From NCBI GenBank assembly GCA_003248565.1, contig QFOV01000064.1:1-14527 (forward strand): a stretch of 14,527 nt of DNA, in the 5' to 3' direction. Under the pieces are notes generated by a model. That model was not told the origin of the DNA. It did no database searches and saw only the letters and a program-made list of their open reading frames with translations. Source of the stretch: Stenotrophomonas sp. (GTDB taxonomy: Bacteria; Pseudomonadota; Gammaproteobacteria; Xanthomonadales; Xanthomonadaceae). Every line of letters starts with the position of its first letter. The first letter of the stretch is position 1. The translations under genes were made by a program, and so were the position numbers. Of the stretch, positions 1-6,454 are shown piece by piece.

Positions 1-163
1 CTCTCATCAAGCTGCTCTACCTCGCGTTGCGCAACATCAGCAAACGATGGACCTTACCCATCCGTGATTGGAAGGCAGCCCTGAACCGATTTACCATCCT
101 GTTTGAGGGGCGACTCCCTCAGCTGTTACCCGAATCCCGTTTACACAAAATCTGCACACGCTC
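1..163 (+). mobile_element. Right-hand end of an IS256-family insertion sequence
   Basis: The element enters from outside the window. It carries the C-terminal transposase codons and then a terminal-repeat-like sequence at about 139-163 (key part TTTACACAAAATCTGCACAC then GCTC). IS256-family ends commonly read 'TTACACAAAAT...' into the element. The outer boundary is placed at about 163 because the reverse-strand reading frame of the disrupted neighbour stops exactly there. The other end and any target duplication lie outside the window. Confidence 0.7.
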
Positions 164-308
164 AAATTTCATCGAACGAATGCACCGCACTGGCACTAAA
201 AGTCACCCAGTCGGCTTTCCATCCCAGCCAAGTCTCAATGGGATAGCTAAGCATGTGCACGCCCGCAGGCAACGAAAGAACTTCTACCCGCCGTACCCAT
301 CTATCTAG
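1..308 (+). CDS. IS256-family (Mutator-type) transposase, C-terminal part
   Basis: This is the 3' end of a DDE transposase gene that begins before the window; the frame is set by the codon at position 3. The visible residues read LIKLLYLALRNISKRW, then TLPIRDWKAALNRF, then FEGRLP. This is the standard IS256-family C-terminus (aromatic/basic helix, 'W..A.NRF.I.F..R'). The usual stop would be expected shortly after FEGRLPQL, near 124-130. Here the frame has CTG TTA CCC instead and stays open through the terminal repeat and past the IS end to 308. The last 45 or so residues are therefore probably not native transposase. The enzyme would catalyse cut-and-paste or copy-out transposition of its own element; whether this copy is active cannot be judged from the tail. 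Confidence 0.72.
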   Translation, partial: LIKLLYLALRNISKRWTLPIRDWKAALNRFTILFEGRLPQLLPESRLHKICTRSNFIERMHRTGTKSHPVGFPSQPSLNGIAKHVHARRQRKNFYPPYPSI

Positions 309-655
309 CACGGCGCGTAAATGTACGTCCTCAGAACCATCTCGTTACACTGAAATAAATACAGCATCCAAGTTAGTGCGCGCATTGTTCTCAGCTACTG
401 CCGAGGAAAGCCGCGTCTGATCAAACCCCTTATTTACGCCAATTAGGAACTGGCTACTTACGTCAAACAAGGGCGCATGGGATGCTGTAGGACGCCCGCG
501 CATCTGCAGGTTGGTCTGATTGAAGAGCTCACGCACGTACCAAGCCCTCTTTCCAGCGGGCAGGAGCGTTTGCGCGTTCGAACATGTCCAACTACTTCGA
601 CGGGCTCTACAATCCCTTAGTCCTCCACACTCACCTCGGTGGAGCCCGCCATCCC
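162..655 (-). pseudogene. Decayed gene of unknown function, truncated by the IS256-like element
   Basis: Reading the minus strand, a protein-like frame runs from about 570 down to the TGA at 162-164. It contains KRAWYVRELFNQTNLQMRG, then PLFDVSSQFLIGVNKGFDQ, then NLDAVFISV. An in-frame TAA at 345-347 follows, and after it the same frame continues with DGSEDVHLRAVLDRWVRRVE and LSYPIETWLGWKADWVTF. The final TGA is created at the junction with the IS end, so the 3' end has been lost. Upstream, an ATG near 653-655 follows a G-rich SD-like run. It opens a different frame (MAGSTEVSVED, stop, GIVEPVEVVGHVRTRK), so at least one frameshift and a second stop are also likely. I do not recognise the family. 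The coherent residue composition across both sides of the 345 stop is the reason for calling a pseudogene rather than noise. Confidence 0.45.
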
Positions 656-815
656 CCCTGTTGACTACAATACAATGCGTCGCCCTTGTCGAACGGGCGT
701 CCAGTACAAGCAGGAAACTCCGCATCCTGCCTCTCTTAGCAATGAATGGAATCATGAGATTCCATAATTGGATTAATCGTTTCAGCAATTAAAGCTTCAG
801 GAGTTTGGACAAGCA

Positions 816-2279
816 ATGACTTCTCCCACAAAGCGCCCATCCCGCTTTGACTTTGGTGACAACCATACCCATACCAATGGCGATTCCCAGACAGCAACTC
901 TCAAAGATCTGATGGATGAGCTCACATATGAAAAGACGACAAACGAAGACTACTCGGGAGGCAGTGTGATGAGCATCAATCAGCTCGACACGGTCCTACG
1001 ACTCCTTCGATCCATTTCGGGCAAGCCGCTAAAGAGCGTAACTGAGAAACACCCTCTCGCCGACATCAAGACCATCAAGAGCCTTTATTTAAACACCTTT
1101 AAAAAGGGCATGCATCTAATCGGCCTTATTGAGCCACCAGGTGCAGATTCCGAAGTCGCCATGAATATACTTACTCTCCCTCCAACAGAAGAGAGTGGAA
1201 AGGTTCTAGAAGCTAAACGCCACATCATCTTTGAGCTAGAGCGTGAAATATTTAAAGAAGAGAAGGAGCATATCGATGCCTTATTCAATCCGCAGCATAC
1301 TCCTCACGCTTATTGGTTAGGAACAAACGAAGCGATCGACGAAGTACTTCTCACCCACCTCCATATCGTTGAAGATGCCAACCTCCTGCTCGAAGCTGAT
1401 GCATATTTGACCGCGAAGACGGAAGAGTTCATGCGCACGGTTACCCCTGCGGAAAAGGAGAAACGCCTGCACATTTCTACGTATGTCTACCTTAGATCGC
1501 TTGAGTTTCTGCATATGCTGAACTTCGAGATCACCACGAACCGCACGATTCCGAATGACAGAATACCAGGAAACATGCAGGTAGATTTAAGTGAACTCTG
1601 CAAATCGATTCCTCCGGTGCATGGTGTTTCCATCCAAGGCCACACCCCTTTCATGTCACTCGCTGACGTGCCGAAATTCTGCATTGACAATGCAAAGGAA
1701 ATTGCCCGACTGGTAAAAAAAGTTACCACGTTTAAGTATAGAGCCAGCGACATCCTCGAGAAGCAGGACGCCATCAGAGCCAAGTATGCACTCGCCGCAT
1801 ATTTAGAGTCGATCAAGCTACCGAGCGATGAAAACCCGAATCCCATCGCGGTCGTGCACATCGTTGCGGCTTTCTGTTCCGTCAGGCATCAACGAAAGAT
1901 GAAGTCAAAGCCGAAGACATCGCGGCGATATAGCTCAAAGCTCGTACCCCCTCAAAAGCAACTTGATGCTTTCATCAATAGAAAAGGTGAGCAACTAGAG
2001 CCCATGCCACCCATGGCATGGTTCATCTATTCGGAAAGGACGCTTTGGTATACCCATGCGCTGCTCAATCAAGCAACCGTGATGCGCTCGCACCAGTCCT
2101 TGCAAACTGCGCAAGCGAAGCTTCTATCCGCAATCTACACGTCACTTAATCTCGTTCTGATCCCCAAGCTGACCGCCTTGTACCAAAGTCATATGGTGGA
2201 AGCTGCTCAGACCTTTGTCGCACTACATGGCAAGGAGAATACTAGGTATGACTGGATTCCTAGTCTAGGACGCGACTAA
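816..2279 (+). CDS. 487-residue hypothetical protein, AT-richer than its surroundings
   Basis: I do not recognise this protein. It has a polar, His/Thr-rich N-terminus (about residues 1-30, including NHTHTNGD). The rest looks soluble and largely helical with no signal peptide or obvious membrane span, and a basic Lys/Arg-rich stretch lies around residues 359-376 (RHQRKMKSKPKTSRR). No P-loop, HTH, nuclease or metal-binding signature stands out. The start is supported by AGGAG at 799-803, although the 12-nt spacing is long; ATG codons a little further in, such as the one opening MSINQLD, are alternatives. The gene is read alone. Its codons use A/T third positions more than the genes to its right, suggesting separate acquisition. 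It sits between an IS end and an oriT, a usual place for cargo genes, so defence or another accessory role is possible but unsupported. Confidence 0.8.
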   Translation: MTSPTKRPSRFDFGDNHTHTNGDSQTATLKDLMDELTYEKTTNEDYSGGSVMSINQLDTVLRLLRSISGKPLKSVTEKHPLADIKTIKSLYLNTFKKGMHLIGLIEPPGADSEVAMNILTLPPTEESGKVLEAKRHIIFELEREIFKEEKEHIDALFNPQHTPHAYWLGTNEAIDEVLLTHLHIVEDANLLLEADAYLTAKTEEFMRTVTPAEKEKRLHISTYVYLRSLEFLHMLNFEITTNRTIPNDRIPGNMQVDLSELCKSIPPVHGVSIQGHTPFMSLADVPKFCIDNAKEIARLVKKVTTFKYRASDILEKQDAIRAKYALAAYLESIKLPSDENPNPIAVVHIVAAFCSVRHQRKMKSKPKTSRRYSSKLVPPQKQLDAFINRKGEQLEPMPPMAWFIYSERTLWYTHALLNQATVMRSHQSLQTAQAKLLSAIYTSLNLVLIPKLTALYQSHMVEAAQTFVALHGKENTRYDWIPSLGRD

Positions 2280-2388
2280 AAAGATGTAAATTTTCACCCA
2301 CTCGACCCTATCTCTATGGAGATGGAGCCAACAGTCCGATAGCACAGACAGATCACCGAACTGATGCGGAGGATAGGAGATGGAAAGA

Positions 2389-2430
2389 GCACGCGCACTT
2401 ACCGTTTCTTATCGTGTGCCCAATTGGTAA
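2389..2430 (-). other. oriT: Origin of transfer (oriT), RSF1010/R1162-type nick region
   Basis: On the minus strand, positions 2408 down to 2389 read GAAACGGTAAGTGCGCGTGC. The IncQ plasmid R1162/RSF1010 nick region, as I recall it, is ...GAAACCGGTAAGTGCGCCCTC with cleavage after TAAGTGCG. By analogy the nick would fall between 2394 and 2393 on the minus strand. The inverted repeat beside the site is weak: only TTACC (2399-2403) against GGTAA (2426-2430), plus a CCAATTGG palindrome at 2420-2427. The site lies about 100 bp upstream of a MobA-type relaxase gene whose closest remembered relatives act on exactly this kind of site, which makes the call much stronger than the sequence match alone. 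Confidence 0.75.
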
Positions 2431-2451
2431 CTGAGAGGCCCTCTTCACGAC

Positions 2452-2483
2452 AGCCGTCAAGAATGATCTTGACGGCTTTTTCT
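2452..2483 (+). terminator. Rho-independent terminator between oriT and the relaxase gene
   Basis: A perfect 10-bp stem (AGCCGTCAAG / CTTGACGGCT) with a 6-nt loop AATGAT is followed by a T run (2477-2481, then CTT). It should stop plus-strand transcripts coming from the 816-2279 gene through oriT. It ends only about 27 bp before the relaxase ATG, so it could also attenuate relaxase expression. Confidence 0.85.
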
Positions 2484-2509
2484 TGTCTAAAGAGAAAAGG
2501 TGATCACAG

Positions 2510-3241
2510 ATGGCAAGCTTCCACTACAGCATCAAAAGCGGCAAGAAGGGCAGTGCGCAACGCCACGCCAAGTACATTGAGCGAAAAGGCTCGCATAGCA
2601 CTCGTGACGACTTGATCCATGTCAGCTACGGCAACATGCCGGGCTGGTCCGCAACCGATCCCAACCAGTTCTGGCGCATGGCAGACCAGCATGAGCGTGC
2701 CAATGGCGCAGCTTACCGCGAGCATGAGATTGCCCTGCCAAACGAAATGAACGTGTTGCAACTAATTGATCTGGCGGAGCAACTGGTCGGAAACCTAGTC
2801 GGGAACAAGCCGTATCTATACGCAATCCACGCGCCAGAGGGGAAGCTTGGCGGCATTGCGAACCCACACATCCACCTGATGTGTTCGGATAGAATTCCGG
2901 ATGGACTCGATCGCACTCCAGCGGGGATGTTCTCACGTTACAACCCGAAGCAACCGAGCGCTGGCGGTTGCCGCAAGGATAGCGGAGGTAAAAGTCCACT
3001 GGAACTACGTCAGCAGGTAAAGGAGATGCGCAAGCTAGTAGCTGAAACCCAAAACAGAGCACTAGCGCAGCACGGTTACGATGCCCGGGTTGATCCGCGC
3101 AGCCTGCGCGAACAAGGCGTGGAGCGGCATGCCGAGCGCCACCTGGGCCAACAGTTCGTTCAAGGCATGGCCGAGGCCGAGAAGGCACAGTATGTTCAAT
3201 TCCGCGTGAACGGTACGGAACAGGCGAACCCAGTAAACTAG
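2510..3241 (+). CDS. mobA: MobA-type (MOBQ) relaxase, stand-alone nicking domain
   Basis: This is a 243-residue relaxase that should nick oriT and stay covalently bound to the 5' end for conjugative mobilization by a helper transfer system. The match to the N-terminus of RSF1010 MobA is clear. HAKYIERKG (Y22) aligns with the catalytic-Tyr segment DYIQREG. WRMADQHERANG matches the helix before the sheet. NPHIHLMCSDRI (H120, H122, with H107 upstream) matches the metal-binding NPHCHLM motif. RSF1010 MobA is about 700 residues because it is fused to a primase; here only the relaxase domain is present. The ATG at 2510 is supported by AAGGTGA six bases upstream. oriT lies about 100 bp upstream, and a terminator separates them. 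No mobB or mobC homologue was found. The protein ends normally at 3241, followed by a long hairpin. Confidence 0.9.
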   Translation: MASFHYSIKSGKKGSAQRHAKYIERKGSHSTRDDLIHVSYGNMPGWSATDPNQFWRMADQHERANGAAYREHEIALPNEMNVLQLIDLAEQLVGNLVGNKPYLYAIHAPEGKLGGIANPHIHLMCSDRIPDGLDRTPAGMFSRYNPKQPSAGGCRKDSGGKSPLELRQQVKEMRKLVAETQNRALAQHGYDARVDPRSLREQGVERHAERHLGQQFVQGMAEAEKAQYVQFRVNGTEQANPVN

Positions 3242-3258
3242 CCTGAGGCTTGATCGAA

Positions 3259-3297
3259 AGCATGCGATTCTGCGACTTTGTCGCAGAATCGCATGCT
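3259..3297. terminator. Perfect 18-bp stem hairpin after the relaxase gene
   Basis: The sequence AGCATGCGATTCTGCGAC (3259-3276), a TTT loop and its exact reverse complement (3280-3297) form an unusually long perfect stem. It begins 18 bp after the relaxase stop. The following bases (GTTTGAATG on plus, TTTCGATC on minus) give only a weak T tract, so termination is likely but not certain. It also stands between two convergent transcription units. Confidence 0.6.
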
Positions 3298-3315
3298 GTT
3301 TGAATGACATTTTCT

Positions 3316-3342
3316 GAAAAAGCCCCGGCTTGTCGCCGGGGC
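3316..3342 (-). terminator. Rho-independent terminator of the alpA-DUF3987 operon
   Basis: On the minus strand GCCCCGGC, a 5-nt loop and GCCGGGGC (3342-3322) are followed directly by TTTTT (3321-3317). It lies 21 bp after the stop codon of the DUF3987 gene and fits as the operon terminator. Confidence 0.85.
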
Positions 3343-3362
3343 CCTGGACTGACGCCGGAAGC

Positions 3363-4817
3363 CTACATTCCTACGCTGTTGAAATAACCATCTGCCAATT
3401 GTAGGTGTGTCGCCTTGGTTCGATTGTCCCTGTGAATCCAAAGAGCCCCCCTGGAGACAAGCAATTCCAAGGCCATGCCGAATCGGGCGCGATCACGTAC
3501 CGGCCCATTACGAAGGACGTGGTTTTTTGGCACAAATGTGTTCGAGTTTTGGCCTAGCCAGACACGTGTACGTAAGTACCTTGCGACCGCAGTGGCGTCC
3601 ACTTGGTCCTGTGAGACAATAAATTGCGGCGAGAACAAGCTCTTGTACTCATCGATATGCCACCGAACAATCTCGAACGCACGATTGAGCGTATCGAGCG
3701 TTATATCTCCGCTTTCGTTGCCAAAATAGTGCATGGCTGCAGCAAGTCGCCCAAGGATCTCCATCACTTTGGATGCGAAATCGTTGATATCGCTCAGGTA
3801 TTCGCCTTGGCGCAACATCGCTTCCGTTTGACTGGCCAGCTCCAACCAGCGCGCCTTTGCATCAGGCGAGAACCCGATCTGTTCGCGAGTAACAGTTCCC
3901 GATTCCATCATTGTTCGGTACGTGTCCAAGAGCCCGCGAACTCGCGCCTGGAAGACTAGCAAGTGGCTCCATTCGAGCTCACTATCTGTTACGCCGCGAA
4001 ACCCCATCGTCGAGCGCGGGTATCCCACCAGATATCGCGCCCAATGACCACTTCCCTTCGCAACCGATCCCCGCCTGTCCAGAAACTGCTTCAATGGCGC
4101 GTACTGGGTCATGATGCTTACCGAGACGCGAGGATTCATTGCCACTAGGTGCTCATCCTGAGCACGGTCCAAAGGCAACATTTCCGGCGAATCCCAAAGA
4201 CGGTTTAGCAGCCCCACGTGCGACATGGCTTCGCCCTTGAAAAGCAAGTGTCCTTCATCGGTAGTTATCGCAATCGACTCACCATCCCCCTGAACTGCTT
4301 CCATCACTGCTTTAGCCGTGATGTCCTGCCGGAGGAAGTGACGAAGAGGCGGCCTATTCGGCTTGGACCGAGCATGCTCAAGTAGTTGACTGTCCAGCTC
4401 CGTCGTCGACTTGCCCTTCGCAACTGCTTTGGAGATTGCGCTACGCAATCCTTTCCCCTTGGCCTGCCAAGATCCGAGCTCCGCCTGGTACTGCTCGATC
4501 TGCTGCTTATGGCGAGACAATGCCAAGCTGTCAGCCGCGCGGAAGGGAGCAAGCAACAACGACGATACCGTCGACTTGCGCTCGCCTGACTCAGCGATCA
4601 GCAGCAAATTCTGTGACACTGGGCGCACCTGCCCTGTTGGTAGCTTCACATCGATCAGGCCTTGACAAGCCATCGAGATGGCATTGATTAGACCCATACC
4701 GATCAACGCATCCGGCGCCTGCACATTGCGAAGCAGTTCGTTCCCTGCTTCTCTAGCTACGACGAGAAACGCAGCCATCGGATAGGCCGGTGCCATTCGG
4801 GGGAGCATGTTGTTCAT
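3363..4817 (-). CDS. DUF3987 / YfjI-type P-loop protein (putative primase-helicase-like)
   Basis: This 484-residue protein resembles the DUF3987 family found on plasmids, phage satellites and integrative elements, often next to AlpA. The P-loop is AESGERKST at residues 75-83, the family's usual variant form with Arg before the Lys-Ser. A Walker-B-like acidic pair (D187, E188) lies in ITTDEGHLLF. A basic helical linker (about 100-165) separates them. The C-terminal third (about 395-484, VSQDQVDATAVARYLRTRVW through the end) reads like a winged-helix region. Members are thought to act in element replication; the biochemical role here is inference. The ATG overlaps the stop of the upstream gene as ATGA (4814-4817), so translation is probably coupled. 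It is the last gene of a three-gene operon closed by the terminator at 3316-3342. Confidence 0.85.
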   Translation of the reverse strand: MNNMLPRMAPAYPMAAFLVVAREAGNELLRNVQAPDALIGMGLINAISMACQGLIDVKLPTGQVRPVSQNLLLIAESGERKSTVSSLLLAPFRAADSLALSRHKQQIEQYQAELGSWQAKGKGLRSAISKAVAKGKSTTELDSQLLEHARSKPNRPPLRHFLRQDITAKAVMEAVQGDGESIAITTDEGHLLFKGEAMSHVGLLNRLWDSPEMLPLDRAQDEHLVAMNPRVSVSIMTQYAPLKQFLDRRGSVAKGSGHWARYLVGYPRSTMGFRGVTDSELEWSHLLVFQARVRGLLDTYRTMMESGTVTREQIGFSPDAKARWLELASQTEAMLRQGEYLSDINDFASKVMEILGRLAAAMHYFGNESGDITLDTLNRAFEIVRWHIDEYKSLFSPQFIVSQDQVDATAVARYLRTRVWLGQNSNTFVPKNHVLRNGPVRDRARFGMALELLVSRGALWIHRDNRTKATHLQLADGYFNSVGM

Positions 4818-5170
4818 CGTGCTTCCTCCTCGATGCCCGCAGTACCAACTACATCTGCGGCCTCATCCAATGGCTTCCCGCAGGTAGCACACGCCACCGG
4901 CTCACCACACATCTGCCTACGTTGACGCTCGCTGTTCAACAACTTACGAAACTGGATCAGACTCAGTTGATGTCCGTATGCTCCGTTGAACCTTTCCATC
5001 ACTGGCTTCTTACGCCTCTTGCCTGCCAAGTGCTGCTCCAAGAGCGGATAGGCCTCCATGAAATCGGATTCGAGCTTGTTCCTGCCGCTCGCCGATACCT
5101 GCTCCAATGCGATCTTCAGTTTCTCAAGTGCACTGCGCTCGTCAGCCAACACTTCTTTAAAAGCGCTCAT
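4814..5170 (-). CDS. 118-residue helical protein with a C-terminal Cys motif
   Basis: I place the start at ATG 5170, 2 nt after the alpA stop, because a G7 run and GGGAAC sit just upstream; a longer in-frame version starting at 5245 would overlap alpA. The middle (about residues 34-80: DFMEAYPLLEQHL, then MERFNGAYGHQLSLIQFRKLL) has the pattern of small plasmid DNA-binding or mobilization accessory proteins, in which 'eI...L..g.s...v.e.L...g..lsl..Frr.l' forms a helix-turn-helix. The tail holds three cysteines (C88, C94, C97) in CGEPVACATCGKPL, suggestive of a metal site though a fourth ligand is not obvious. Position between alpA and the DUF3987 gene, with 4-bp overlap downstream, suggests a regulatory or replication accessory role. 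This is inferred from context and pattern only. Confidence 0.8.
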   Translation of the reverse strand: MSAFKEVLADERSALEKLKIALEQVSASGRNKLESDFMEAYPLLEQHLAGKRRKKPVMERFNGAYGHQLSLIQFRKLLNSERQRRQMCGEPVACATCGKPLDEAADVVGTAGIEEEAR

Positions 5171-5172
5171 GA

Positions 5173-5481
5173 TCAGTTCCCCCCCAACTGATTGCGGCAC
5201 TTGTTGGTGCGGCCCTGAACCCACGCAATGGCTTCGTGTGTCCAATAGAACTTTGGCGATTGCTCGCTGTCGTATAGCGGAACTCCCTTGGGGAAGTCTG
5301 GATCGGTCTTCATCAGTTCATATGCCTTGCTTCGGCTGACCGAAAGCAGTTTGAGCAGTTCCTTCAGACGCAAAGTTGGCGAACTCGGCCATACGGCAGA
5401 GGCATCAATCGCCGGCGCGATCTGGAGCGTGGCTTTATTGCGGCCCACAATTGGGCCCGGGCGGTACTGGCTGATTTGCAT
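5173..5481 (-). CDS. alpA: AlpA-family helix-turn-helix regulator
   Basis: A 102-residue protein. Residues 37-95 match the AlpA/MerR-like excisionase fold: TLRLKELLKLLSVSRSKAYE, then MKTDPDFPKGVPL, then FYWTHEAIAWVQGR. AlpA proteins activate integrase or excision genes of prophages and integrative elements. The N-terminal 36 residues are an extra segment of no evident fold. The start ATG at 5481 is chosen because AAAGGGA lies 7-8 nt upstream; an in-frame upstream start at 5577 lacks a good SD and would include the leader hairpins. It heads the operon alpA - 118-residue gene - DUF3987 gene. A stem-loop can pair with its SD (see the separate entry), so translation may be controlled. The integrase it would normally partner is not in the window. 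Confidence 0.85.
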   Translation of the reverse strand: MQISQYRPGPIVGRNKATLQIAPAIDASAVWPSSPTLRLKELLKLLSVSRSKAYELMKTDPDFPKGVPLYDSEQSPKFYWTHEAIAWVQGRTNKCRNQLGGN

Positions 5482-5487
5482 AGTTGA

Positions 5488-5520
5488 ATCCCTTTGATGT
5501 GGTTTGTACTGAAAAGGGAT
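5488..5520 (-). promoter_or_regulatory. Inverted repeat that can sequester the alpA ribosome-binding site
   Basis: On the minus strand ATCCCTTT (5520-5513) and AAAGGGAT (5495-5488) are exact complements separated by 17 nt, and the second arm is the alpA Shine-Dalgarno. Folding of the leader would block ribosome entry. This is visible pairing only; function is inferred. Confidence 0.4.
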
Positions 5521-5530
5521 CCGGCCGGTT

Positions 5531-5554
5531 CCCGGTAGGACGTCGCCTACCGGG
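5531..5554 (-). repeat. 9-bp perfect stem-loop in the alpA leader
   Basis: CCCGGTAGG (5531-5539), loop ACGTCG, CCTACCGGG (5546-5554). It lies about 50 bp before the alpA start and has no T tract on either side, so it is more likely an operator or leader structure than a terminator. Confidence 0.5.
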
Positions 5555-5824
5555 ATGCATTTGATCTGCTTGAGCAATCGAATGCACTTAAGTTTCTTTC
5601 ATGTTTTTTTGCAATCGCCCCGTTTCGCAGCCAGCGCGCCGCGCTATCGAAAAGTATTCTTTTTGTCTTATTTCAAATAGTTAGCACAGCCAGCGAACGA
5701 TTCGTCGTCGAGGAGAAATCCGCCTCCTCCCGCTACATCGCTTTTCGCGTCCTTTTTGGAACGCTAAGTTCCCCGATCGCATCCACTTATCGTCCCGTCA
5801 CTTCTTGAAACGACGCCTTCCAGA
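5555..5824. other. Non-coding region upstream of the alpA operon
   Basis: I find no convincing gene here. The stretch around 5595-5690 is AT-rich, with runs such as ATGTTTTTTTGC and TATTCTTTTTGTCTTATTTC, in contrast to the GC-rich DNA on both sides. It is the natural place for the alpA promoter and possibly an operator or origin, but I cannot assign specific boxes. Confidence 0.4.
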
Positions 5825-6076
5825 TCAAAGCCGTACCGATTTCGGGCACGCTCCCACCTTGTACGTTACGGTCGCACTGGTGCCCACAGGCGTCGCCTCA
5901 CGCGTCTGCCCGGTGTCAGAAAGCTGACTTTCGGCCCAACAATGGCCGCTGATCTGGCTCTTCGAGCAGTCCATCATTGCCAGTTGGATCACTCTGCTGC
6001 GACAACAGCGCAAATAAGCAGGCGCAATCCGCCGTCTACGCCGCAAGGGCTGTTGCCCCATCTGCGTCAAGATCAT
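5825..6076 (-). pseudogene. Possible remnant of a small gene
   Basis: The C-terminal half of this frame (about 5825-5977) reads like protein: MMDCSKSQISGHCWAESQ, then EATPVGTSATVTYKVGACP, ending at a TGA. The N-terminal part is Arg-rich and less natural. A neighbouring frame just upstream (about 6000-6035) encodes LRLLICAVVAAE, which resembles a signal peptide core. One reading is a small secreted protein broken by a frameshift near 6000; another is chance. I do not recognise a family. It is read in the same direction as the 6157-6441 gene and lies about 80 bp downstream of it. Confidence 0.25.
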
Positions 6077-6156
6077 AGGGACCTTCGCTTACCACGGGTC
6101 GTATGCTTTGGATCGGATGCCAATGCATCACGGCGATACAGATCACTTGCAGGTCA

Positions 6157-6441
6157 TTAGCGCCCCATTTCTTCTGCCATCCAGATGCGGACGAGTTGCT
6201 CGGCCAGCCGCAGGTCAGGTTTGTTCTCCTGCGCCAGTGTCTTACCCAACGGCTCGGAGATTTCATAACCAAACACGCCTGGGTAGCCGTCAACGCCAGC
6301 TAACTCGGTGTAGACGATGGCCAACATGATCGCCACTTCGTGCAGGAAGGAACAATCCTCTACAGTCAGCGGCACGGATGCGCTACTCCAGCCAGCGCCC
6401 AGTAGAGCCAGGTCAATAGGGTCGAAATTGAGTGTACTCAT
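6157..6441 (-). CDS. 94-residue hypothetical protein
   Basis: I do not recognise this small acidic, soluble protein. It starts MSTLNFDPIDLALLGAGW, has a helical centre (DCSFLHEVAIMLAIVYTEL) and ends WMAEEMGR. The start at 6441 is preferred over an in-frame upstream codon at 6510: GGA lies about 9 nt upstream, and the upstream extension overlaps the preceding frame and has an unlikely composition. It begins 13 bp after the stop of the truncated gene at 6455-6690, so the two were probably an operon. The orientation and coherent hydrophobic spacing support a real protein. Confidence 0.6.
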   Translation of the reverse strand: MSTLNFDPIDLALLGAGWSSASVPLTVEDCSFLHEVAIMLAIVYTELAGVDGYPGVFGYEISEPLGKTLAQENKPDLRLAEQLVRIWMAEEMGR

Positions 6442-6454
6442 CTTTGATATTCCA

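Noticed and set aside
345..788. Intact 147-residue minus-strand gene
   Set aside because: Only the last 70 or so residues read like protein, and the frame resumes after the stop. The N-terminal part is in a poor frame, so it is treated as part of a pseudogene.
2622..3263. 213-residue minus-strand frame
   Set aside because: It lies opposite the relaxase gene, is rich in Arg/Pro/Cys, and has no family features; it is an antisense shadow.
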